Below the pieces are notes generated by a model, which saw nothing but the letters and a program-made list of their open reading frames with translations, searched no databases and had not been told where the DNA came from. A stretch of DNA of 64,000 nt from Streptomyces echinatus (GTDB taxonomy: Bacteria > Actinomycetota > Actinomycetes > Streptomycetales > Streptomycetaceae), in NCBI RefSeq assembly GCF_014203595.1, contig NZ_JACHJK010000005.1, positions 90,006 through 154,005 on the forward strand, read 5' to 3'. Made by a program: the position numbers and the translations under genes. Within the stretch, counting starts at the first letter, position 1. Each line of letters opens with the position of its first letter. Of the stretch, positions 33,122-41,672 are shown one piece after another.

Positions 33122-33139
33122 TGTGCCGGACCCGGCACA
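33122..33139. promoter_or_regulatory. Perfect palindrome TGTGCCGG-AC-CCGGCACA
   Basis: Perfect 8-bp inverted repeats with a two-base spacer, placed between the divergent starts at 33099 and 33153. The geometry fits a dimeric repressor site. The protein that would bind it is unknown. Confidence 0.55.
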
Positions 33140-33152
33140 TAGGATCGATGAC

Positions 33153-34541
33153 ATGTCCAGATCCGTGCGCCTTGTCCCGGCCGCCCTGGCCCTGCTCGCT
33201 CTCACCGCCACCGCGTGTGACGGCGGAGTGCGGGGCACCCCGGGCGGCTCCGGCGTACGCGACCCGTACTTCCCGAAGGCCGGCAACGGCGGTTACGACG
33301 TCGGGCACTACGACCTCACCCTCGACTACACCCCGGCCACCCGCCGCCTCACCGGCACGGCCGTCATCACCGCCCGGGCCACCCGGGCGCTGTCCGCCTT
33401 CGACCTCGACCTGGCCGGGCTGGACGTCGAGTCGGTCACCGTCGAGGGCCGCGGTGCCCTCTTCAACCGGGCCGGCCAGGAACTGACCGTGCGCCCCCAC
33501 GACGATCTGCGCAAGGGTGAGACCTTCCGCACGACCGTCCGTTACTCGGGCAGCCCCCGCACCCTCACCGACGCCGACGGCGCCGAGGAGGGCTGGCTGA
33601 CCACCGCCGACGGCGCCCTCGGCCTGGGGGAACCGGCCGGCACCATGGCCTGGTTCCCCGGCAATCACCATCCCTCCGACAAGGCCGCCTACGACCTCAC
33701 CGTCACTGTCCCCGAGGGCCTGCAGGCGGTCTCCAACGGGGAGTTGACCGGCCGGTCCGTCAAGGGCGGCCGGGCGACCTACCACTGGCACACCGCCCAG
33801 CCCATGGCGAGCTATGCCGCCACGGTCGCCGTCGGCCGCTTCCGCCTCACCCGCAGCACGGGCCCGCACGGGCTGCCGGTCCTCACCGCCGTCGACCCCA
33901 CCCAGGAGAAGGCGAGCGGGAAGGTGCTCGCGAAGCTGCCCGGGATCATCGACTGGGAGGAGACCAACTTCGGTCCGTACCCCTTCTCCTCGGCCGGCGC
34001 GATCGTCGACCGGCCGGGCGACGCCGGGTACGCCCTGGAGACCCAGAACCGGCCCGTCTTCCCCGCCGACCAGCTCGACACCGAAACGCTCGTGCACGAG
34101 CTCGCGCACCAGTGGTACGGCGACTCGGTCACCCCGGAGACCTGGCAGGACATGTGGCTCAACGAGGGCTTCGCGACCTACGCGTGGTGGCTGTACCAGG
34201 AGGACTTCGGCGGCCCGAGCGCCCAGGAGACCTTCATGGACCTCTACGACGGCGACGACGAGGCCCTGTGGGCCTTCCCGCCCGGGAAACCGTCGAGTGC
34301 GGCCCACATCTCCGACACCCCTGTCTACGAGCGGGGCGCGATGGTCCTGCAGAAGATCCGGCAGAAGACCGGCGACGACACCTTCTACGACATCATCCAG
34401 GGCTGGGCCGCCGCCCACCGGCACGGCAACGCGAGCACCGCCGACTTCACCGCGTACGTGGAGCGTTCGGCCCCGGACGAGGACTTCTCCGGGATCTGGC
34501 GGGACTGGCTGTACGGCGACCGCAAGCCGGACCGCCCGTGA
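33153..34541 (+). CDS. M1-family zinc aminopeptidase, secreted lipoprotein
   Basis: The product has 462 residues from ATG 33153. The signal sequence ends LALTATAC, giving a lipidated Cys near residue 22. An N-terminal beta domain (about 40-220) precedes the thermolysin-like domain with HELAHQ and NEGFATY, the HExxH-x18-E zinc motif. The usual C-terminal ARM domain is short or missing. It would trim peptides outside the cell. Confidence 0.9.
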   Translation: MSRSVRLVPAALALLALTATACDGGVRGTPGGSGVRDPYFPKAGNGGYDVGHYDLTLDYTPATRRLTGTAVITARATRALSAFDLDLAGLDVESVTVEGRGALFNRAGQELTVRPHDDLRKGETFRTTVRYSGSPRTLTDADGAEEGWLTTADGALGLGEPAGTMAWFPGNHHPSDKAAYDLTVTVPEGLQAVSNGELTGRSVKGGRATYHWHTAQPMASYAATVAVGRFRLTRSTGPHGLPVLTAVDPTQEKASGKVLAKLPGIIDWEETNFGPYPFSSAGAIVDRPGDAGYALETQNRPVFPADQLDTETLVHELAHQWYGDSVTPETWQDMWLNEGFATYAWWLYQEDFGGPSAQETFMDLYDGDDEALWAFPPGKPSSAAHISDTPVYERGAMVLQKIRQKTGDDTFYDIIQGWAAAHRHGNASTADFTAYVERSAPDEDFSGIWRDWLYGDRKPDRP

Positions 34542-34595
34542 CCGGCCGCCCGGGCCGGACGGCGGCCGTCCGGGGTGATCCACCGGGCCGGCCGC

Positions 34596-35549
34596 TCACG
34601 CCTCCCACGTGTCCAGCAGCCGTCCGAGCCCGGGCGGCCACACCGGCTCGGTCTCCTCGGCCAGTTCCCGCCTCGTCCACCATCGCCCGCTGAGGATGCC
34701 GTCGGCGGCGTGCGCGGCGGTCAGCCGGCCGGCCGGGTCGCGGCGGGGGCCGCGGGCGACGTAGACGTGCTCGTGCTGGCGGACGGGGATGCCCATGCGG
34801 GTGAAGTCGTGTTCCCAGGTGCACAGCAGCGGGCCCGGGTCCAGGTCGGTCCAGCCGGTCTCCTCGGCCAGTTCGCGCACGGCGCCCTCGCGCGGGCCCT
34901 CACCGGGGTCCAGGCCGCCGCCGGGCAGGGCCCAGTGGACGCCGATCTCGTCGTTGTCGTACCGGAACAGGAACACGGCGCCGTCCGGGGCCACGACGGC
35001 GATCCGGGCCGCCTCCCTCGGGGTGCGCGGCGTCCCGTCCAGCGCCTTGCGCAGCACGGCGCAGGGGCGGCCCAGGGCGCGGTCGGGGCGGTGGCCGATC
35101 GTCTCGTAGCCGAGCGCGGTCCAGAAGGCCAGCGCCTTGGGGTTGTTGTCGAGAACGGCGAGCCGAACCGCGCTGCGGCCGCCCTGGGTGCGGAAGCGGT
35201 TCTCGACGAGTCCCGCGAGGGTCCGGCCGTGTCCCTTGCCGTGCTCGGCCGCGTCCACCAGCAGGAGCCCGATCCACGGGTCCGGGTCGGCGGGGTCGGG
35301 GTGGTGGGCGAGCGTGGCCGCGAGTCCGACGAGGCGCCCCCGTTCCGCGCGGGCGAGCAGTACCTCGGCGCCCGGCACGGCCAGTTCCTCGGCGAGCTTC
35401 GCCGCGACCTGTTCGGGCCGTACGTCGTCCGGGTCGGGGAAGTCCCCGCTGAGCCGGTGGAACTCGCGGTTGGACGCGAACAGCGCGGTGATGTCGGCCA
35501 GCAGCGGGGCGGGAATGTCCCGGCCGGGGGAAAGGGGGTCCAGGATCAC
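34596..35549 (-). CDS. GNAT acetyltransferase-Nudix hydrolase fusion
   Basis: The product has 317 residues from GTG 35549. Residues 1-165 are a GNAT domain (IGLLLVDAAEHGKGHGRTLA, VLDNNPKALAFWTALGYE). Residues about 180-310 are a Nudix domain (ALPGGGLDPGEGPREGAVRE, LAEETGW). TAGATT before the start suggests a leaderless transcript. The fusion couples acetylation with hydrolysis of a nucleotide derivative, but no substrate can be inferred. Confidence 0.85.
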   Translation of the reverse strand: MILDPLSPGRDIPAPLLADITALFASNREFHRLSGDFPDPDDVRPEQVAAKLAEELAVPGAEVLLARAERGRLVGLAATLAHHPDPADPDPWIGLLLVDAAEHGKGHGRTLAGLVENRFRTQGGRSAVRLAVLDNNPKALAFWTALGYETIGHRPDRALGRPCAVLRKALDGTPRTPREAARIAVVAPDGAVFLFRYDNDEIGVHWALPGGGLDPGEGPREGAVRELAEETGWTDLDPGPLLCTWEHDFTRMGIPVRQHEHVYVARGPRRDPAGRLTAAHAADGILSGRWWTRRELAEETEPVWPPGLGRLLDTWEA

Positions 35550-35686
35550 AGGGGGCAATCTAGCCCGCGGACCGCCCGCCGGTGCCTCAAGCCCGGACGT
35601 CAGTGCCGGTGCCTCGTCCGTGGATCGGTAGCCCCGGGTCCCGGCCCGTGGCCGGTCCGGGGCTTCCGCTCGGACGCGACCGGATG

Positions 35687-36262
35687 TCAGACGTTGACGC
35701 CGAAGTCCTGGGCGATGCCGACCAGGCCCGAGGCGTAGCCCTGGCCGACCGCGCGGAACTTCCACTCGGCGCCGTTGCGGTACAGCTCGCCGAAGACCAT
35801 GGCCGTCTCGGTGGCCGCGTCCTCGGAGAGGTCGTAGCGCGCGATCTCGGCGCCGCCGGCCTGGTTGACGATGCGGATGTAGGCGTTGCGGACCTGGCCG
35901 AAGTTCTGGCCGCGGTTCTCCGCGTCGTAGATGGAGACCGGGAAGACGATCTTGTCGATGTCGGCCGGGAGCGAGGCCAGGTTGACGTTGATCGCCTCGT
36001 CGTCGCCGGCGCCCTCGCCCGTGCGGTTGTCGCCGGTGTGGACGATGGTGTTGTCCGGCGTCTGCTTGTTGTTGAAGAACACGAAGTGGGCGTCCGAGTA
36101 GACCTTGCCCTGCGTGTTGACCGCGATGGCGGAGGCGTCCAGGTCGAAGTCCGTGCCGGTGGTGGTGCGGACGTCCCAGCCGAGGCCGACGGTGACGGCG
36201 GTCAGGCCCGGGGCCTCCTTGGTGAGCGAGACGTTGCCACCCTTGGACAGGCTTACAGCCAT
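35687..36262 (-). CDS. terD: TerD-family stress protein
   Basis: The product has 191 residues from ATG 36262. It begins MAVSLSKGGNVSLTKEAP and has the calcium-binding acidic segments of TerD (WDVRTTTGTDFDLDASA, DAAINVNL-type GDDEAINVNL). TerD proteins contribute to tellurite and stress resistance and bind calcium. Streptomyces carry several paralogues. It stands alone here. Confidence 0.93.
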   Translation of the reverse strand: MAVSLSKGGNVSLTKEAPGLTAVTVGLGWDVRTTTGTDFDLDASAIAVNTQGKVYSDAHFVFFNNKQTPDNTIVHTGDNRTGEGAGDDEAINVNLASLPADIDKIVFPVSIYDAENRGQNFGQVRNAYIRIVNQAGGAEIARYDLSEDAATETAMVFGELYRNGAEWKFRAVGQGYASGLVGIAQDFGVNV

Positions 36263-36426
36263 GTTGGGAGTACCTTCCCTTGATATCTGTGTATCTGTGC
36301 CGACGAAGCTACCGTCACCCGGGAGAACGTCGAGGGGGGTCCCGATGGTTCCGGATCCCTTTACCTTTTTTACCGATCCGGAAATCCGGATGACGTGAGC
36401 CGGGCCGGACCGGGAACATGGGATGC

Positions 36427-36855
36427 ATGTCCGGGCCTTACCTCATCCGTGGCTCCGTCTCGCTTCCCGAGGCCGAGCTGATATGGCGTTTCTCCAGGTC
36501 GTCCGGGCCCGGTGGACAGCACGTCAACACCAGCGACTCGCAGGTGGAGCTGCGCTTCGACCTGGCGCGCACCGAGGCGCTCCCCCAGGTGTGGAAGGAG
36601 CGGGCGCTGCAGCGGCTGGCCGGCCGCCTGGTCGACGGGGTGGTGTCCGTACGGGCCTCCGAGCACCGCTCGCAGTGGCGCAACCGGGAGACCGCCGCCG
36701 TACGCCTCGCCTCGCTCCTGGCGGAGGCCACCGCGCCGCCGCCGAAGCCCCGCAGGCCGACCCGCATCCCGCGCGGCATCAACGAGCGCCGGCTGCGGGA
36801 GAAGAAGCAGCGCTCGGACACGAAGCGCGGCCGCACGGGCCGGGACTGGGGCTGA
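36427..36855 (+). CDS. arfB: ArfB-like peptidyl-tRNA hydrolase (ribosome rescue)
   Basis: The product has 142 residues from ATG 36427 (ATG 36418 also in frame). SRSSGPGGQHVNTSDSQ contains the GGQ motif that hydrolyses peptidyl-tRNA on stalled ribosomes. The C-terminal tail is basic (RRPTRIPRGINERRLREKK), as needed to enter the empty mRNA channel. Confidence 0.92.
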   Translation: MSGPYLIRGSVSLPEAELIWRFSRSSGPGGQHVNTSDSQVELRFDLARTEALPQVWKERALQRLAGRLVDGVVSVRASEHRSQWRNRETAAVRLASLLAEATAPPPKPRRPTRIPRGINERRLREKKQRSDTKRGRTGRDWG

Positions 36856-36901
36856 GCGCCGGCCGGTCCGGGAGTCCTGTCCCACCGGCGGCGTCCACCG
36901 C

Positions 36902-36949
36902 GCTGTCACACCTTCGGCTTCCACGGCTGTCACACCGGCGGCTTCCACG
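36902..36949. repeat. 24-bp tandem repeat, two copies
   Basis: GCTGTCACACCTTCGGCTTC-CACG and a copy differing at two bases follow one another. They lie upstream of the ECF sigma gene and may mark its promoter region. Confidence 0.7.
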
Positions 36950-37004
36950 GCGTCAGTGTGGTGCAGCAGCGCGCTGGACGACGACGGAGAGGCCGGTTCC
37001 CCGA

Positions 37005-37844
37005 ATGAGCGACAACGAGTTTCTCGCCGAGCGGTTCGAGGCGTACCGCGGGCACCTGCGGGCCGTCGCCTACCGGATGCTCGGCTCCGCCGCCGAGGCC
37101 GAGGACGCCGTACAGGAGGCGTGGTTCCGGCTGAGCCGGTCCGACACCCGGGAGGTGGAGAACCTCGGCGGCTGGCTGACGACGGTGGTCGGCCGGGTCT
37201 GCCTCGACATGCTCCGCTCCCGCCGCTCCCGGGGTGAGGAGTCCCTGGACAGCTGGCAGCCGGCGCCGTCCGCCGAGCCGGACCCCGCGCAGAGCGCCCT
37301 GCTCGCCGATTCCGTCGGACTGGCCCTGCTGGTCGTCCTGGACACGCTCTCGCCGGCCGAGCGGCTGGCGTTCGTGCTGCACGATTTGTTCGGGGTGCCC
37401 TTCGAGGAGGTCGGCGGCATCCTCGGGCGCAACCCGGCCGCGGCGCGGCAGCTCGCCAGCCGGGCCCGGCGCCGGGTGCGGGGTGTCCAGGCGCCGGAGA
37501 CCGACCTGGCCCGGCAGCGGGAGGTGGTGGACGCCTTCCTGGCCGCCGCCCGGGACGGCGACTTCGACGGGCTGCTGGCCGTGCTCGACCCGGATGTGGT
37601 GGCCCGCAGCGAGGGCGGCGTGAACAGCGGTGCGCGGCGGGTCGCGGCCGGTGCGGCGAGCTTCGCCCATCTGGCGCGCGTCGCGCGTCCGGTGCTGGTC
37701 GACGGCGCGACCGGTCTGGCCGTGTTCGCCGACGGCCGCCCGGAGCGGGTCCTGGCCTTCGGTTTCGTCGCCGACCGCATCTCGGTGATCGACATCGTCT
37801 CGGAGCCGTCCCGCCTGGCGGACCTCACCGTCGAGGAGGTCTAG
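37005..37844 (+). CDS. ECF sigma factor, SigJ-type with C-terminal SnoaL-like domain
   Basis: The product has 279 residues from ATG 37005. Region 2 includes AYRMLGSAAEAEDAVQEAWF; region 4 LSPAERLAFVLHDLFGVPF and AAARQLASRARRRV. Residues about 165-275 form a SnoaL-like domain (VVDAFLAAARDGDFDGLLAV), which in SigJ/ECF41-type factors regulates activity in place of an anti-sigma factor. No anti-sigma gene is adjacent. ECF41 factors often sit by a carboxymuconolactone decarboxylase or oxidoreductase gene; here a flavin reductase follows, convergent. Confidence 0.9.
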   Translation: MSDNEFLAERFEAYRGHLRAVAYRMLGSAAEAEDAVQEAWFRLSRSDTREVENLGGWLTTVVGRVCLDMLRSRRSRGEESLDSWQPAPSAEPDPAQSALLADSVGLALLVVLDTLSPAERLAFVLHDLFGVPFEEVGGILGRNPAAARQLASRARRRVRGVQAPETDLARQREVVDAFLAAARDGDFDGLLAVLDPDVVARSEGGVNSGARRVAAGAASFAHLARVARPVLVDGATGLAVFADGRPERVLAFGFVADRISVIDIVSEPSRLADLTVEEV

Positions 37845-37879
37845 GGTCTCTCGTCCGGCCTCTGGGCGCCGTCTCCGGC

Positions 37880-38452
37880 TCAGCCCATCTGCCGGTACCG
37901 GCCGCGGAAGTACATCAGCGGGCCGCCCTCGGCGCTGGGCACGTGCGCGGTGAGGACGCGGCCGATGACCAGGGTGTGGTCCCCGGCGCTCACCCGCTGC
38001 TCGGTGCGGCACTCCAGCGTGGCCAGGGCGCCGCCGACCAGCGGGGCGCCGGTGGCCTCGCCGCGTGTGCAGGGGATGTCCTCGAAGAGCAGCCGGTCGC
38101 TGATCCGGCCCTTCATGGCGAAGCGGCCCGCGATGTGCCGCTGGCTCTCGGTGAGGACCGACACCGCCCACAGCGGCTGTTCGGCGAGCAGGTCGTCCAT
38201 GCGGGCGCCCTCGCGCAGGCTGACCAGCACCAGCGGCGGGTCGAGGGAGACGGACATGAAGGCGGTGGCGGTCATGCCGACGTCCTCCACGCCCGGCGCC
38301 CCGGGGTCGTCCGGGTCGAGCGGCGGTTCCTGCGCGGTGACCAGGACCACACCCGCGGCCAGCCGGGACATCGCGGCCCGGAACTCGTCGTTGCTCACCC
38401 CCTCAGCATGCCCGGTGGGCAGGGGGGCGGTGGGGGAGGGAGTCTTCAGCAC
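37880..38452 (-). CDS. Flavin reductase family protein
   Basis: The product has 190 residues from GTG 38452, preferred because TAGCGT lies seven bases upstream (leaderless); GTG 38398 is an alternative. The FMN-binding split-barrel motifs are present: FRAAMSRLAAGVVLVTAQ, GMTATAFMSVSLDPPLVLVS, and DHTLVIGRV near the end. It would supply reduced flavin to a partner monooxygenase; no partner is adjacent. Confidence 0.88.
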   Translation of the reverse strand: MLKTPSPTAPLPTGHAEGVSNDEFRAAMSRLAAGVVLVTAQEPPLDPDDPGAPGVEDVGMTATAFMSVSLDPPLVLVSLREGARMDDLLAEQPLWAVSVLTESQRHIAGRFAMKGRISDRLLFEDIPCTRGEATGAPLVGGALATLECRTEQRVSAGDHTLVIGRVLTAHVPSAEGGPLMYFRGRYRQMG

Positions 38453-38801
38453 GCCGGAAACGCTAGTCTTCGCGCGCCGCGCGACGCATCGGCCCTTCGC
38501 CGGAGCCGGGTCCTAGGACCAGAGGCGCATGCGTGTGTGCAAGATGCGCTCATATCCGCACGCTCCGCGTTCGGTGAACGCGCGGATCAAATGCAGAAAC
38601 TCCACTCAATTGTTCACGTTCTCCTGTGACTTGAGTCACAAGAGGCAGTAATTGTTGACCCTGTGTACCGAGTGGGCAGCGCGCTGTGATTCAGTGGCTG
38701 GGAAGCCGCGAAGAACACCGTAATGAGCCGCCGCGCAAGACGCGGGAGAAGCGCCGAAGACAACCCTTGATTCGCTGCGAGGTCTCGGGGGGAGGGCGAG
38801 C
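38453..38801. other. Promoter region upstream of the diguanylate cyclase gene
   Basis: No gene visible. The 350 bp contain the perfect palindrome at 38625-38640 and a lower-GC stretch (38560-38680) suited to a promoter. A GGGGGGAGGGCGAGC site precedes the ATG at 38802. Confidence 0.55.
38625..38640. promoter_or_regulatory. TGTGA-N6-TCACA palindrome (CRP-type site)
   Basis: TGTGACTTGAGTCACA is a perfect palindrome that matches the classical CRP/FNR-family half-sites. It lies 162 bp before the diguanylate cyclase start. BldD controls this gene in S. coelicolor, but the spacing here differs by one base from the BldD consensus I remember. Confidence 0.55.
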
Positions 38802-40457
38802 ATGGAGACCGAGTCGGAGCCGTATGTCCGCCTTGCGTCCCTGCGGCAGCTGCACCAGGTCATGGCCGACATGAACACGGCGCGCAGCCTGGCGGACACA
38901 CTGCAGACCGTCGCCGACGGCGCCGTCGGCGCCCTCGGGTACGAGATGGCCGCCGTCAACCTCGTACGCCCCGACGGCGACCTCGTGGTCGCCGCCTTCT
39001 CCGGCAACTCCGCCGCCGAGGCCCTGATCACCGGCCGCGTCGGCTCCCGCGAGTCCTGGGAGCGCCGGCTGAACATGGGCGAACGCTGGGGCGACCTCGT
39101 GTTCATACCGCACACCGAGGGCTGGGTCCTCGACGACGACGACGTCCCGCAGTGGTACACCGACGGGCCCGCGCCGCGCTTCGAGGACGAGTGGCACCCC
39201 TCCGACCGCCTCTTCGCGCCGATGTACACCCCCGGTGTGCAGGGCGGCTCCTCCGGCGAACTGCTCGGCGTCATATCCGTCGACCGGCCGCGCAACGGCC
39301 GCCGTCCCGGCGCCTGGGGCCGTGAGGCCCTGCAGATGTACGCCTTCCAGGCCGCCATCGCGATCAGCAACGCCCGGCTGCGCGCCAACATGCAGCGCGC
39401 CCTGGTCCGCCTGGAGCGCGAGCAGCAGGCCCTGCGCGCCAGCGAGGAATCCTTCCGTCAGGCCTTCGAGTACGCCCCCTCCGGCATGGCCATCGCCGAG
39501 ATGGGCGGCGACCAGCACGGCCGCATCCTGCGCACCAACGACGCCCTGTGCCGGCTGCTCGGCCGGCCCGCCTCCGCGATGCGCCGCTACTCCTTCTCCG
39601 ACCTCGTCCACCCCGAGGACATCGGCACCCTCCTGCGCACCTCGGCGGAGGGCGGCCGCGCGGAGCTGCGGCTCGGCCGCCGGGACGGCAGCTACGTGTG
39701 GGTGTCGCTGCGCAACTCCGTCGTCGCGGACGCCGCCGACGGCCCCCGCTTCCTGCTCACCCACGTCGAGGACATAGAGGAACGCAAGCGGCGCGAGCTG
39801 CAGCTCGCCCACCGCGCCTCCCACGACTCGCTGACCGGACTGCCGAACTCCGCCGAGCTGCGTTCGCGCCTGTCGGCCCGGCTCTGCCAGCGCCCCGCCC
39901 ACGCCGACGCCATGGAGTCCCTGGACGCGGCCTACGGGCACCCGGTCTTCGACGCCCCCGCCGGCCACGGCTTCGACTTCGCGCCGGGCACACAGGCGTA
40001 CGACGCCTACGACCACCATGTGCACACCATCGCCCCCGAGGACGGCCGCGACGACGGCACCAAGGGCCTCGCGGTCCTCTTCTGCGACCTCGACGGCTTC
40101 AAGTCGATCAACGACCGCTTCGGGCACAACGCGGGTGACGCGGTTCTCATCGAGGTCGCCCGGCGCCTGACGCGAGGTGTCCGTGACGGCGACACGGTGG
40201 CCCGCCTCGGCGGCGACGAGTTCGTGATCCTCGCCGACGGCCTCGGCCGGGCCGATGCCCAGGACCTCGCCGTACGGCTGCGCAACGAGATCATCCAGCC
40301 GATCCGGGCCGAGGGCCGGGCCGTCCGGGTGGGCGCGAGCTTCGGCATCGGGTGGGCACATTGCGGCATGACGGCGGACGAAGTGCTGAAGTCCGCGGAC
40401 GAGCGGATGTACGTAGAGAAACGATCTCGTCCCAAACAACATCGGCGCGCCGGATGA
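38802..40457 (+). CDS. cdgB: Diguanylate cyclase CdgB-like (GAF-PAS-GGDEF)
   Basis: The product has 551 residues from ATG 38802. GAF spans about 20-195, PAS about 205-340 (FRQAFEYAPSGMAIAEM, YVWVSLRNSVVADA), and GGDEF about 345-540. The active site is intact (ARLGGDEF), with an allosteric I-site RDGD five residues before it. A long insertion rich in Tyr/His/Asp (about 380-420) interrupts the start of the GGDEF domain. It makes c-di-GMP, which in Streptomyces loads BldD and holds back sporulation. Order and architecture match S. coelicolor CdgB. Confidence 0.92.
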   Translation: METESEPYVRLASLRQLHQVMADMNTARSLADTLQTVADGAVGALGYEMAAVNLVRPDGDLVVAAFSGNSAAEALITGRVGSRESWERRLNMGERWGDLVFIPHTEGWVLDDDDVPQWYTDGPAPRFEDEWHPSDRLFAPMYTPGVQGGSSGELLGVISVDRPRNGRRPGAWGREALQMYAFQAAIAISNARLRANMQRALVRLEREQQALRASEESFRQAFEYAPSGMAIAEMGGDQHGRILRTNDALCRLLGRPASAMRRYSFSDLVHPEDIGTLLRTSAEGGRAELRLGRRDGSYVWVSLRNSVVADAADGPRFLLTHVEDIEERKRRELQLAHRASHDSLTGLPNSAELRSRLSARLCQRPAHADAMESLDAAYGHPVFDAPAGHGFDFAPGTQAYDAYDHHVHTIAPEDGRDDGTKGLAVLFCDLDGFKSINDRFGHNAGDAVLIEVARRLTRGVRDGDTVARLGGDEFVILADGLGRADAQDLAVRLRNEIIQPIRAEGRAVRVGASFGIGWAHCGMTADEVLKSADERMYVEKRSRPKQHRRAG

Positions 40458-40574
40458 TCCGCAGGTCAGAGAGTTGATGCGGTGTGAGTCACCCGTTTGG
40501 GCGAGACAGAGCGGGTAGGCTCGCCATTCCAACCTGTACCGCATCCGCCCGCACCTGTTGAGGAGTACCAAGGG

Positions 40575-41540
40575 ATGACGCCCGGCGACAACGGCGCGAG
40601 CACGCCCGAGGACGACGACCCGTTCGGCTACCTGTACGCAGACGGCCAGGCCCGGGGAGCACAGCCGCCGTCCGGTGGCTACGGCTACCCGAACTCGGTC
40701 AGCAGGAGCAGGGTGCGCGCGGTCGGCGAGCGCCAGTACGGCCAGCAGCAGGCGCCGTACGGCCAGCCGCCGCAGGCCGCCTACGGCCAGACCGTGCCGC
40801 AGCAGGGTGCCTACGGCCAGCCGAACGCGAACTACCAGGCGCCGGAGACGCTGCCCGGCGGTGCGCCGGCCGGCCGCCGGTCCGCGCCGCCCGCCGGGGA
40901 CACCGGCCGCCGCGGCCCGAACACCAAGGGCCTGCTGATCGGTGCGATCGCGGTGGTCGCCGCGGTCGTCATCGGCATCGGCGTCGCGATGATCAACGGC
41001 AACACGGACGACGACAAGTCCGGCAACCAGGCCGACGCGAACCCGACCCAGTCCCAGAGCCAGGACCCCAGCCCTTCGGGCAGCGGTTCGGCGGCACCGG
41101 GCGAGCTGCCGAAGGTGGCCGCCGTGGACAAGTCGGTCCAGCTGTCGGGGGGTGCGGCCCCTGCCTCGGACGTCCCCGGAGCGCAGGCCGCGGGCGGCAC
41201 CTACGTGGGCGGCCTGAACACCGTCGGTGCCTCGATGACCTGGACGTTCAACGACATCCCCGAGGACGGTGCGTACACGCTCTTCGGACGGTTCAACAAT
41301 GCCGGTGAGGATCAGGCGATGACCTTGACCGTCAACGGCAAGCCGATCGACCGCAAGTTCAACCTCGGCAACTTCGCCGGCATCAAGGACCCGGCACAGG
41401 CCTGGATGGAGACTTACGCCTGGCTGACCTTGAACAAGGGGTCGAACACCATCTCGCTCTCCTGCCAGCCCGGTGACAAGTGCAACGTCCTGCTCGACCA
41501 GTTCTGGTTGAAGAAGGGCCAGGTCACGCGCGACAGCTAG
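40575..41540 (+). CDS. Membrane-anchored protein with C-terminal carbohydrate-binding-like domain
   Basis: The product has 321 residues from ATG 40575. Residues 1-115 are a Gln/Gly/Tyr/Pro-rich cytoplasmic tail (QQQAPYGQPPQAAYGQ). One membrane helix lies at about 118-140 (GLLIGAIAVVAAVVIGIG), then a Ser/Gln linker and a beta-sandwich domain (about 190-321: WTFNDIPEDGAYTLFGRFNN, LTVNGKPIDRKFNLGNF) resembling CBM6/CBM35. It may bind cell-wall or extracellular glycans. In S. coelicolor a similar gene precedes the PfkB-nagA-nagK block. Confidence 0.8.
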   Translation: MTPGDNGASTPEDDDPFGYLYADGQARGAQPPSGGYGYPNSVSRSRVRAVGERQYGQQQAPYGQPPQAAYGQTVPQQGAYGQPNANYQAPETLPGGAPAGRRSAPPAGDTGRRGPNTKGLLIGAIAVVAAVVIGIGVAMINGNTDDDKSGNQADANPTQSQSQDPSPSGSGSAAPGELPKVAAVDKSVQLSGGAAPASDVPGAQAAGGTYVGGLNTVGASMTWTFNDIPEDGAYTLFGRFNNAGEDQAMTLTVNGKPIDRKFNLGNFAGIKDPAQAWMETYAWLTLNKGSNTISLSCQPGDKCNVLLDQFWLKKGQVTRDS

Positions 41541-41672
41541 GGCGCGTTGGCACCAGCGGCCACCCTCAGCACGAAGACGGCCCTACCAGCACGGACTGGA
41601 GGCCGTCTTCACGCATTGAACGGACCTGATGTCAGGTCGGACCGGGCAAGTCCGGCGAGGGCCGGGATGTTC

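Noticed and set aside
38625..38640. BldD box before the cdgB gene
   Set aside because: The half-site spacing is one base shorter than the consensus I recall, so I describe it as CRP-type instead and leave BldD open.
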